Part shown: positions 47,801 to 55,124 of the stretch, piece by piece
Layout of the letters: each line of letters starts with the position of its first letter
How positions within the stretch are numbered: the first letter of the stretch is position 1
Assembly: GCF_030252425.1 (NCBI RefSeq)
Contig: NZ_CP126995.1
Span: 1-64,000, forward strand
Direction of reading: 5' to 3'
Length of the DNA stretch: 64,000 nucleotides
Source: Acidisoma sp. PAMC 29798
GTDB taxonomy: Bacteria > Pseudomonadota > Alphaproteobacteria > Acetobacterales > Acetobacteraceae
Made by a program: the position numbers and the translations under genes
The notes under the pieces: model-generated
What the model saw: the letters and a program-made list of their open reading frames with translations, nothing else
Told to the model about the DNA's origin: nothing
Databases searched by the model: none

Positions 47801-48374
47801 CGCCATCGAGCGCAAGAACCCCCTCGGCCTCATCGCTGCATTTCGCGCCGCATTCAGCGGGGGCGATAACGTCATGCTTGTGATCAAGACCACATACGGC
47901 TGCGACCACCCGATGCAGCTTTCCAGCCTTCGCGCGGCGGCGGTCGGTTTACCCATCCGCATTATCGACGGTGTTTATGATCGCGGCGAGACGCTCAGTC
48001 TCATGAGCGCCTGCGATGCTTATATCTCTTTGCATCGTAGCGAGGGCCTGGGATTGACCATGATAGAAGCGATGCTTTTGGGAAAGCCTACTATCGCTAC
48101 GAGGTATTCGGGCAATACCGACTTCATGAACGACAGCAACAGCCTGCTTGTTGACCATCGTATGGTGACGTTGGAAACCGACCTCCCGAACTATCGTCGT
48201 GGTCTTCGCTGGGCGCAGCCTTCCGTCGATCATGCCGTTGTTCAGATGCGGTATGTCTTTGAAAATCGCGACGCAGCGCGTGCGCTAGGTCTATGTGGAA
48301 AGTCGGATCTGGTGGAGACGATGAGCCATCGTCGAGCCGGCGCAGCCATGGTTCGACGCCTCGCCGAACTGTAG
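44841..48374 (+). CDS. Large three-unit glycosyltransferase (GT2-GT2-GT4), 1177 aa
   Basis: The ATG is preceded by AGGGG. Residues about 80-290 form a GT-A unit (VSVIIATDHSEP, LDAGDLLVKDA). Residues about 335-555 are a second GT-A unit (ELVIIDHGRQEPE, CNLAAATASGALLLFL, GGYDERFQATHGEM). A linker of about 260 residues follows, then a GT-B unit from about 815 (NIFAHFTYPSGLRASAESL, YWYWESEDVPDAW, FHLTSAIERKNPLG, SEGLGLTMIEAMLLGKP). The GT-B part resembles the WsaF-type rhamnosyltransferases. It follows the 1517-aa protein by 80 bases, and the pair probably builds one heteropolymer. Confidence 0.87.
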   Translation: MIDEIIVSKIKRLMRIPRQKLRTAVKILRYQRADLLPLLTRNLNPTRSARIRALEAELNAVRHAFPSQYAAPAILPASAIPEVGTVVVSVIIATDHSEPAYLAETIESLRWQTSPNWEAILCVVKAGPDGAPVSRPRQVPQTWRDSRVVQLAGASTSHGAALQQAARQAKGDFILVLDAGDLLVKDAISVLVAQIACYPDSIIIHGDEVRRGRAAPIDIVTKPAWSPDRLASYNYFGRPTALRRETVLRAGGYAETLGAAAEWDMALRLTVPFADSLRAPSLRHVSRVLCHRLHDSDRPQPHDTRSAPFRLVAERHWLRQGVLADIETLPDGIQHASWPIRQPPLVSAILADMHDAPSLRVLYRGMAEAVAAGAIELVIIDHGRQEPELLALHQAIQAAGGKVVRPAADGGYYRACNLAAATASGALLLFLRRGVEIHSSDWLAELVRHAIRPGVGVVAPRSKPVEPGRLAALGNPLGVAGPCHIVRRTVFERIGGYDERFQATHGEMAFCLSGRAFGYRTICLEEVLFSYDRHRSPEDSADDAAMLALRMDALGATDHLDPDPDLPVRATLPHRGDLPRQSRIPDLNDDHAMRCCLGRRVTDIIVEADGDRRIDDVLAAARFVITLLRRRDALSRLFPMALSDGVQGAFAQWLTRDDDESLGLDLREKCMIRKAFELDLSKRGRQVAFYSENLRTSEPLFLLPDGRCALAATLVVAVEAKLLTREELWWTLLQSAECVGAELMQTWLYTPEWQTAFPAGLNAAGKEHVVQWIHDRFKMDARLFDGLSWPLPARRKPSDPDPRVYQNDEVLQNPSVVNGVNIFAHFTYPSGLRASAESLVDSLQSCGVATSLRNVPVNLSWDEPEFERYSGLERYDVSIIHVQPEPYFTEVFARSGLRERSPMTYRIGYWYWESEDVPDAWDAAAATCDELWVATTFVSNALKSRYTKPVRVLPPGIQIPDFHLLARSHFGLPEETFVFLSVFHLTSAIERKNPLGLIAAFRAAFSGGDNVMLVIKTTYGCDHPMQLSSLRAAAVGLPIRIIDGVYDRGETLSLMSACDAYISLHRSEGLGLTMIEAMLLGKPTIATRYSGNTDFMNDSNSLLVDHRMVTLETDLPNYRRGLRWAQPSVDHAVVQMRYVFENRDAARALGLCGKSDLVETMSHRRAGAAMVRRLAEL

Positions 48375-48706
48375 CCAAGACGCGTAGCGATGGGTAGGAG
48401 TGGTATCGTCAGCACAGTTCCCGTCGAGGGCTTTCCGCTCCCCAATACGTGTGAAGTTGCATCGAAATCGTCTTTGCGTTGCACTTCCTGGGCTGCGATG
48501 GGCAAGCCGAGATCCGAAGGGACATCGACGTCGGATATTCTATCCACAAGAGAACCTGATAGGCGTGACGCTGTGCCAATGCCCTGGTGAACCTCCCCCG
48601 AACGGACGATTGTTGGCGATTATAAACGCAGAAATAATGAAGCTTCGGCAGCTTGGATCGCCGTTCTCAAACATCCGCCTGCCAAACGAGTTATGGGAGG
48701 CTGCCA
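48375..48706. other. Region without a recognisable gene
   Basis: Two overlapping plus-strand open frames exist but show no coding character I recognise. A GGGAGG ribosome site at its end belongs to the next small gene. Confidence 0.5.
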
Positions 48707-48895
48707 ATGAGACCCATCATCAGCGCTACACATCCTGTGAAGTCTGGTTGGCGGCGGGGCCTCCTCTTGCGCGCGAGCCTATGCTTGGCGCTATGGGCTT
48801 TTCTGACTTTTGCCCCGCTGAGAGCGTTCGCATGTAGTGTGGTAGCGCCCATAGGCAGCCCGGGGCAATCGGGAGCGGGCGTCACAGTAAACTGA
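48707..48895 (+). CDS. Small secreted protein, possibly the first part of a decayed gene
   Basis: This 62-aa product has a good ribosome site (GGGAGG) and a convincing signal peptide (basic start, LLLRASLCLALWAFLTF, cleavage after AFA). It stops at a TGA. The same frame continues for 100 more codons past a second stop (TAA at about 48938) and remains open to 49204 with many cysteines (ENCEDC-like CEDC, CEKVADGYQC). This is either a short real protein or a pseudogene of a cysteine-rich secreted protein with two nonsense changes. Confidence 0.35.
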   Translation: MRPIISATHPVKSGWRRGLLLRASLCLALWAFLTFAPLRAFACSVVAPIGSPGQSGAGVTVN

Positions 48896-49424
48896 GGTTT
48901 TACCTGCAACACGGCGCCATAACCGACAGGAGCGATGTTGTCCACCGCCAATCCCGAGCCTGGCGGTAGCCCAACAAGTTATACAGGCATCGACCAAGTG
49001 ATAAATCCAACCTCCCTCATTTTCTGCCAAAAGGACAGCAGGATTGTTTGCGGCGCTCTGCTGCAGTTTATGTCCGTGACGAGCTGCGCTTCGCTGGCGC
49101 CGGTAAAGTCGGTTCCCCTTAAGAACTGCGAGGACTGCGCATCGACACAACGCAAATGCGAGAAAGTGGCCGACGGGTATCAATGCGTTGGAGTGGCGCA
49201 ATAGAAGGCCGACCAGAGCATGCTGTCTCCGGAAGATAACTCTGGTGGTGGTTTATAGCGAAGGACTGCGGATTGCGGACTGCACGTCGCCATTGGAGTT
49301 TCAGTACAATTCGATCGAACTGAGCATAGAGTTGCTCCTACCAGCATTATTTTTCCGGGCAGTCCCTATGTGGTGCCGGTCTTCCTGAAGTCGAACGAGG
49401 ACCATCCAGTTGCCGATAGTGGTT
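48896..49424. other. Low-coding region, possible decayed gene continuation
   Basis: It holds the cysteine-rich open frame 48935-49204 (same frame as the preceding small secreted protein) and nothing else I can support. Confidence 0.4.
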
Positions 49425-49925
49425 CTAAACCCTGCCCTCGAACCATAGGCGCCCAGGCGACGCGTAAAGCAGATACACAGCCACTGCCTGCAGCCCGAGA
49501 TCTGGCATTGCCCTTAAAAGGACCGCGTAGCCGTGATAGGGAGGCGCGAACGTCCAGATCGTGTCGACTGCAAAGTTTAAGAGAAACCAGATCCTTGCCC
49601 ATCGTCTGCCAAATCCGAGTTCCCATACTGCCACAATTGAAAAAGATGCTGTCAACAGGTAGAAGACAACGATCAGCTCATCGATGGTCATCTGACTGGT
49701 GGTGATCAGGCCGCCGAGCTGCGTGGCGATCATCTTGGGGATTGTTGCCAATGACTGATAAATGCCGGCAACGGCGGTCCAAGCAGTCCAGGCCCAGAGA
49801 AGCCATTTGGCAGAGCGCACAGCGCGTCGCGCGTCTGTCGCGCCACTCACAGGGAGCACAACGCGCAGTACCATGGCCAGTCGTGGTCGGCCACCAGGAG
49901 AACCGCTCTTGCCAGCAATTATCAC
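49425..49925 (-). CDS. Hypothetical four-helix membrane protein, 166 aa
   Basis: Four hydrophobic segments are visible (about residues 38-58, 78-100, 107-125 and 138-155), including ELIVVFYLLTASFSIVAVWELG. I do not recognise a family with known function. The first 30 residues are basic and may not be translated. It is followed on the same strand by sparse small genes. Confidence 0.55.
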   Translation of the reverse strand: MIIAGKSGSPGGRPRLAMVLRVVLPVSGATDARRAVRSAKWLLWAWTAWTAVAGIYQSLATIPKMIATQLGGLITTSQMTIDELIVVFYLLTASFSIVAVWELGFGRRWARIWFLLNFAVDTIWTFAPPYHGYAVLLRAMPDLGLQAVAVYLLYASPGRLWFEGRV

Positions 49926-49927
49926 GC

Positions 49928-50113
49928 TCAGGCTGGTTTAGCGCCTGGCATGGAGCACTTCACAAACTTCCCCACATGGTCGCGACAATGGACAACCTTA
50001 CTCGTGGGCGACGGGCACTTCACGAACTTGCCCGCGCTGTCCCGGCATTGAGCCGCGTAAGCGCTGGACGTGGCAAAACCCAGGATCAGTGCCGCAGTCA
50101 GTAGATGACGCAT
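49928..50113 (-). CDS. Small secreted protein with a duplicated CRD-x-x-GKFVKC motif
   Basis: From the ATG at 50113, preceded by GGGAGAGCGAG, the 61-aa product has a signal peptide (HLLTAALILGFATSSAYA-A). The mature part of about 41 residues contains CRDSAGKFVKC and CRDHVGKFVKC, separated by about 10 residues, and has four cysteines. Similar short proteins are common in alphaproteobacteria and have no known role. A longer frame running upstream lacks coding character. Confidence 0.65.
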   Translation of the reverse strand: MRHLLTAALILGFATSSAYAAQCRDSAGKFVKCPSPTSKVVHCRDHVGKFVKCSMPGAKPA

Positions 50114-50356
50114 CTCGCTCTCCCAATTGGAACAACCCAAGTTGAGGGCGATGGCTGGAATCGCAAGGGTAAGCAGGGCGGCCAGAGATTTTCCGGCATC
50201 ACCACTGTCGGCTGGCGTAGGCGGCTTAGGCGGTCGTGTCCATATCGCGCGCGGCACCGAGGGGGTTGCAAGCGGCGGCCGTGGCACGCGCGAGCAAGAT
50301 CATTCGCCGGGCCGCGACGCCTGCTCCAGCCATATCGCCGATCGCATGGGCCAGTA

Positions 50357-50518
50357 TCAGTGAACCATCTCGCCGTCAGGTTGCCCTTCATTAATCGCCC
50401 GTACGCATGCCTCCGTGACGAAAGTCAGAAACTCTTCCAAAACCCGCGTCTCACCCTCGGTTAGCCCTTCACGGTCAATATGAACAACCCTTGGGCCTTT
50501 GCCTGTCAGTTTCCTCAC
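50357..50518 (-). CDS. Possible small hydrophilic protein, 53 aa
   Basis: This GTG-started frame encodes a charged, helix-prone protein (DREGLTEGETRVLEEFL, then FVTEACVRAINEG) with a normal amino-acid composition. GAAGGCGG lies upstream as a possible ribosome site. No family is recognised. It is offered because the segment is otherwise empty and the composition is more protein-like than in the alternative frames. Confidence 0.35.
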   Translation of the reverse strand: MRKLTGKGPRVVHIDREGLTEGETRVLEEFLTFVTEACVRAINEGQPDGEMVH

Positions 50519-50647
50519 GACCGGCCGCCTTCTTTTTCGTTCTTAACGTGGAACTGCACACCCGGGTCGGCAATCGAGCGTTCGACGTGGGCGAATAGCC
50601 GCAAGGCTTAGAGCGAGCGTCGCGAGAGGCCCCGGGAGTTCGGGGAG

Positions 50648-50881
50648 TCAACCCAAATGGGCGTGCTTGCTGAACAGCGCTACTTTGTCTTCATACGTGA
50701 GACGTACTATGCAGCCGCAACCCTCGCACTCGAAACTCCGAATCGATTGGAACCACATACCTCTTTTGGCTACTTCATGGCCACACTGCTTGCATAGCAG
50801 GGTGAGGTAGACGTTCAATAAGTTGCTTGAAAGCACCAGCGCCGCAGCTCCAATTTCGGTGTCAGTTACAGGCGACCACAT
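50648..50881 (-). CDS. Small zinc-ribbon protein, 77 aa
   Basis: Two pairs of cysteines (CKQCGH at about residue 30 and CEGCGC at about 52) form a likely zinc ribbon after a hydrophobic stretch, LVLSSNLLNVYLTLL. The ATG is preceded by AAGGGAGG. The frame is open 21 codons further upstream. The function is unknown. Similar small ribbons occur in many alphaproteobacteria. Confidence 0.5.
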   Translation of the reverse strand: MWSPVTDTEIGAAALVLSSNLLNVYLTLLCKQCGHEVAKRGMWFQSIRSFECEGCGCIVRLTYEDKVALFSKHAHLG

Positions 50882-51149
50882 CGCCTCCCTTCGAACTCCG
50901 GCCCCGTAAGGTCTCAAGGGGCCATCTGCATTGCCTTCCGACATCTTCCGTCTTGTTGTTGCCCCACCTCGTGTGGGAAGGTTTCCGTCGTTGGCAGCAA
51001 AAGAAACAGCCTACGTCGCACCATCCCGAGGTCTATACGCCCATATCAGCCTGGCTGGAGCCGAAGCTTTTCGTTGCGGCCAATTCGTGGAGAACAACCC
51101 GTGGCCTATGGGGAGCAGAGAGCGAGCCGCGTGGGTCGCTGGTTGGCTC

Positions 51150-51605
51150 AATGCTCAAGCACTGGTTAAGCCTCCTGCTGGTTCTGTCGCGATTCTCGCT
51201 CAGCATCGCGTCGATCAATGTTTCCGTCCCGGTCGATTGCCCGGTAGAGGTAGCACCGCCGGCCGCGGACCTTCAGATAGGTCTCGTCAACATACCAGCT
51301 GACGCCGGCTGCGCGCCGGGTCCAGTGAGGCCGTTTGCGCAGCGCGTTACCCATGATGGGCAACAGCTTTACCTCCCAGTCGCGGACGGTCTCGTGGATT
51401 ATATCGATTCCGCGCAGCGCCATAATCTCGCTCAGGTCCCGCAGCGTCAGCCGGTAGCGCAGCCGGCAGAACACCACGAAGGCGATGATGTCGCTCGGCA
51501 GCGAGGTCCGGTTCAGCACCCCACCGCTGCGCTCGTTGAACTGCCGTCCGCAATCGCGGCATCGGTACGCCGGTAGCCTCGTGCCGTGACCTCCCGGCGT
51601 TCATT
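51150..51605 (-). pseudogene. IS6-like transposase remnant
   Basis: It reads from a zinc-ribbon-like start (YRCRDCGRQFNER, in a frame that continues from upstream) through RYRLTLRDLSEIMALRGI, a helix-turn-helix region, to SWYVDETYLKVRGR (first DDE Asp) and YRAIDRDGN. A one-base deletion then moves the frame to LIDAMLSENRD, and similarity is lost shortly after. The second and third catalytic residues are absent, so the gene is both frameshifted and truncated. No terminal repeats were identified. Confidence 0.8.
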
Positions 51606-51954
51606 TACCGCCGACGAGCCACAGCCAACGCAATCCATTCCCGGCGCCCCTACCTATCGTCCAACGCTCAGTTTACCCGTTTGGTGAAGGCATCCAAACC
51701 TCCCCCGTCGTGGCGCGAGGACTGACAGAACCAGATCATGCACATGATCCGCAAAGGACCGTTTCGCTCAACAGGAAAGTTGCGTCCGGCGCAGCAGTTC
51801 TACTCCCTGGCCGGCTAGGCCGAACCACTTCCTCAAGGAAAACTCAACCACTCCGGGAATTTGCGACAGAGCCCATTTTTTCGCCGCCGTTGACATGGGG
51901 TACATGCGATCATCCCCAAGGCACTGTTCAGACGCCATATCGTGGCATCATGGG
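51606..51954. other. Region without a recognisable gene
   Basis: It lies between the transposase remnant and the end of the catabolic operon. Only shadow-like frames are seen. Confidence 0.5.
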
Positions 51955-52893
51955 TCAGACCGCCTGCAACCATCCATCCCAGCGCGGGTCATCCAGGACC
52001 GAGCGCGCACGCATGTATTTCCAGACACCGTATTTGAAGAAGTCGAAGTCCAATGCCGAGATTTTCTGCTGAACCATGGACCACGCCGCCCATTTGATGT
52101 CGGCCAGCGCCTTATGCACCATTACCCGTGCGACGAGGGCGGCATCGACGCGCCCGAAATAATGCGCGATCAAGGCGTGTTCGGTTGGCTCGTCGAAGAA
52201 CATCTCCCCGAACCAGATGCCGAGGTCGTAGCAGCGGTCGTTGTTGGAGGCGTATTCATAGTCGATCATCATAATCGTACGCGCATCATCCATCATGAAA
52301 TTTCCGGCCATCGGATCGTTGAAGCAGGGTACGAGATCGAGGCCCGAAGCCTCCAGCGCCGCCCGTGCGCGCCGATATTGATGATCCAACTCCGGAAAAT
52401 CCGGCGGCACCCAGCCGCCGAGCATGCGCACCTGCTCATGATGCTCATTGATCATGTCAAAGACCGTCTTGGTCTGGATCAGCATCGCGCCGCCATGCAG
52501 GGTGCGATAGCAATCGAGCGCCGTGCGGCACAAAGCGACATCGCGGAAATCGGCATGGGTGCAGGACCGCCGACCCTCGACGAAATCGCTGATCTCGATG
52601 CCGTCGGCCGCCAGAAACTCATAGACGCGCGGTCCCACGCCGAGTTGGGCCGCCTGGCGGCTGGCATTCATAGCGACCGCGCGGTCGATGAACATCTCCG
52701 TGCCCTTGCCGGGGATCTTGACGAAGAAGGTGTTTGGATCGTCATCGACCCAAATCCGCCAATTGGCGTTGCTGATACCACCGTTCACGGGCCGATAGCG
52801 CAGGCGATGCCCTTGCCATGGCGACACGCGGCTGATCGCGGCTTCCAGATCGCGCTCGGCCGGGGTTGTGGCCTCACCCAGAATGCGTTCCAT
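51955..52893 (-). CDS. Choline-kinase-fold phosphotransferase with altered catalytic loop, 312 aa
   Basis: This is a member of the APH/choline-kinase fold. The nucleotide lobe has VNGGISNANWRI and FFVKIPG (Lys). The catalytic loop reads CFNDPMAGNFM where most relatives have H-N-D; Asp and Asn are kept but the His is Phe. The metal-binding motif is MIDYEYAS. It resembles choline/ethanolamine kinases, and the true substrate is unknown. It is the last gene of the operon, nine bases after a related kinase gene. Confidence 0.82.
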   Translation of the reverse strand: MERILGEATTPAERDLEAAISRVSPWQGHRLRYRPVNGGISNANWRIWVDDDPNTFFVKIPGKGTEMFIDRAVAMNASRQAAQLGVGPRVYEFLAADGIEISDFVEGRRSCTHADFRDVALCRTALDCYRTLHGGAMLIQTKTVFDMINEHHEQVRMLGGWVPPDFPELDHQYRRARAALEASGLDLVPCFNDPMAGNFMMDDARTIMMIDYEYASNNDRCYDLGIWFGEMFFDEPTEHALIAHYFGRVDAALVARVMVHKALADIKWAAWSMVQQKISALDFDFFKYGVWKYMRARSVLDDPRWDGWLQAV

Positions 52894-52902
52894 CTGTCCC
52901 GC

Positions 52903-53838
52903 CTAAAGCCGATGCAGCCGGGCCGCGAAATCTGGCGCGCGCAGCGCCATCCGCGCGCGCAGCAGCCGCCATTCGCCGAATTTCAGAAACTCCAGCTCCT
53001 TTCTGGGCGAGGTGTGAGACAATATCAGGCCCCATAGCCCCCAAAGCAGATCGTCCGCCATGGCATAGGCGCGGCAACGATTGAGCACGGATCCGGTGCA
53101 ACGGCCTTCCTGCATTTCGATGCCGCGCCGCCAGCCATCCTCAAAATCCTGAACCTCGTTCAACAGCACGGCAAGATCGTAATGCGGATCGCCCTGGCCG
53201 GCACAATCGAAATCCACCAGCAGAACGCGGCCATCGGGCGCCAACATGATGTTGGAGGACTGGCCGTCATTGTGGCAAGGCACGCTGTCCCGTCCGGCTG
53301 CGATGAAAGCCGTCTCGATCGCCCAAGCTTGATCGAGCAAAGCGGGCATGTCGCTCGGCAGGGCAGTGGCCGTCGCCTCCGCCCGCGCAGCAAGCATCCG
53401 CACGCGCGAAAACACATCCCAGACCCGGGGCAAAGCCGGCCCCTGGCGGAAGGTCCTTTTGGCGTCGATGACGGACTGGAGCACCGCCGGCGTGCCGAGA
53501 TCGCTCAAGCGGGCGCCCCGCCAGGGCGGCGGCAAATAGGCCAAGGCCAGCGCCTGATGATCTAGCACACCGAAAGCCACAACTGGTCCGATGCCGGCCC
53601 GCTCGGCTGCCCGCGCGCCGGCATAGGCCGCCACAGGGTCGATGAGGTCGGCCATCTCGGGCTGGAGGATCTTGAGGAACAGCGCCGCCGGCTCATTCTC
53701 CGCCGTCACGATCCAGCTCGACCATTCCGCCGCCTGATACATCGGCGAAGCGACGGCGGCGACGCCCGGTTGCCAGGTCAAACCGGCCTTGCCGCCCCAG
53801 GGCGAGGCGGCCAGCACTGCCGCGACATCCACCGTCAC
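52903..53838 (-). CDS. Second choline-kinase-fold phosphotransferase, 311 aa
   Basis: This paralogue of the following kinase has the intact catalytic loop CHNDGQSSNIM and the metal motif LLVDFDCAG. The lysine region is LFLKILQPE. The GTG start at 53838 overlaps the stop of the amidohydrolase gene (GTGA). The longer open frame upstream lies inside that gene. Both kinases end in a similar helical tail (FLKFGEWRLLRARM here, FFKYGVWKYMRARS in the other). They may act on successive or alternative substrates, or as a heterodimer. Confidence 0.85.
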   Translation of the reverse strand: MTVDVAAVLAASPWGGKAGLTWQPGVAAVASPMYQAAEWSSWIVTAENEPAALFLKILQPEMADLIDPVAAYAGARAAERAGIGPVVAFGVLDHQALALAYLPPPWRGARLSDLGTPAVLQSVIDAKRTFRQGPALPRVWDVFSRVRMLAARAEATATALPSDMPALLDQAWAIETAFIAAGRDSVPCHNDGQSSNIMLAPDGRVLLVDFDCAGQGDPHYDLAVLLNEVQDFEDGWRRGIEMQEGRCTGSVLNRCRAYAMADDLLWGLWGLILSHTSPRKELEFLKFGEWRLLRARMALRAPDFAARLHRL

Positions 53839-55088
53839 GCCGCCAGCCCTTCCTCGCAAAGGCGCCACAGCATGCGCGCCAGCAGTTCCGCGCCAAGGGT
53901 GAGGTCCTCGGGGCTGGTGCGTTCCGAGGGGTGATGACAGACGCCGCCGATGCTGGGCACGTTGATCACGACCGAGGGGCAGACGTGGATCATGCAAATG
54001 GCGTCATGCGCCGCGATGGTATCAAGCCGCCGCGTCACCAAACCCAATGCCGCCGCTTCCGTTGTTGCCAGGGCAATCAGCCCCTCATCGAAGAAGCCGA
54101 CGCCGCGCCTGTCGATGTAGCGCGTCTCATGCCGCGTCCGCGTCGCTTTGGCGGCGATATCCGCCTGGGCCAGCATTTCCGTCTCGGCCCAATCGATCAG
54201 CGCCTGATCAGGTGAGCGAAGTTCGAGAAACAGCACCGCTTCGCCCGGCACGACATTGGGGGAATTCGGGCGCACTTCCAGCCGCCCAACGGAGGTATAG
54301 AGCGTGCCTTCGGCGCGGCCCGGCATGGCGCCGAGCGCCGCGATCAATTGCGCCGCACCCAATAGCGCATCCTGGCGGTCTTCCATGGGCGTCGGGCCCG
54401 TATGCGCCTGGCGACCGATGAAGGCGAGGCGGTATTTCACCGCGCCCCAATGGCGGGTGATGGCGCCGAAACGCGCCCCTTCCCGCTCCAGCACCGTGTT
54501 GCATTCGACATGCAATTCGACATAGGCCTGCGGCTTCGGGAAGGTCGTTGATCCGTCATAGCCGATGGCGCCGAGCGCCTGCGCGACCGTCACGCCGTCG
54601 CCGTCTTGCCGACTGCGGGCGTCATCGGCATCGAGAAGGCCCGCATAGACCGCACTGCCGAGCAGGCTGGGCTGGAACCGCGCGCCTTCCTCATTCGTCC
54701 AATCGACGATGGCGAGGTTGCAGCGCGGGGCGATGCCTTGCGCGATCATTCCGTCCCGCACCGATTGCACCGCTTCACAAGCGGCGAGAACGCCATAAGC
54801 GCCGTCGTACCGGCCGCCATGCGGCTGACTGTCGAGATGCGAGCCCGTCATGACCACGGGTCCATCCGGCCCGGCCCAATCGAGCAGCCCGACCATATTG
54901 CCCATGCAATCCACCGTTACCACCATGCCTTGCGTCTTCATCCAGGCGGCGAGATGGTCACGCGCGGCGCCGTCCTCTGCTGAGAGCGTCAGGCGATGCA
55001 TGCCGCCATCGGCCTCACCGCCATGGGCGATGAAGGCGTCCATCAAGGCGTGGAGCCGATCCGCCTGGATCAGGGGGATGTCCGTCAT
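53835..55088 (-). CDS. M20-family amidohydrolase (N-carbamoyl-amino-acid hydrolase / allantoate amidohydrolase type)
   Basis: This 417-aa zinc enzyme cleaves a carbamoyl or acyl amide bond. Metal and catalytic motifs are MTGSHLDSQPHGGRYDGAYG (His and Asp ligands), DWTNEEGARF (catalytic Glu) and, near the C-terminus, MIHVCPSVVINVPSIGGVCHHPSE, whose final His is the usual zinc ligand. RPNSPNVVPGEA and the HTGPTPMEDRQDAL segment support the hydantoinase/carbamoylase group. It is coupled to the kinase gene and 36 bases downstream of the ABC ATPase. Confidence 0.9.
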   Translation of the reverse strand: MTDIPLIQADRLHALMDAFIAHGGEADGGMHRLTLSAEDGAARDHLAAWMKTQGMVVTVDCMGNMVGLLDWAGPDGPVVMTGSHLDSQPHGGRYDGAYGVLAACEAVQSVRDGMIAQGIAPRCNLAIVDWTNEEGARFQPSLLGSAVYAGLLDADDARSRQDGDGVTVAQALGAIGYDGSTTFPKPQAYVELHVECNTVLEREGARFGAITRHWGAVKYRLAFIGRQAHTGPTPMEDRQDALLGAAQLIAALGAMPGRAEGTLYTSVGRLEVRPNSPNVVPGEAVLFLELRSPDQALIDWAETEMLAQADIAAKATRTRHETRYIDRRGVGFFDEGLIALATTEAAALGLVTRRLDTIAAHDAICMIHVCPSVVINVPSIGGVCHHPSERTSPEDLTLGAELLARMLWRLCEEGLAA

Positions 55089-55124
55089 TCGTAATAGCCT
55101 CTCGTGTCCGGTCCGCCCCCCATA

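Noticed and set aside
51895-53037. 380-codon plus-strand frame over the two kinase genes
   Set aside because: It is antisense to two genes with intact kinase motifs and overlapping start/stop signals.
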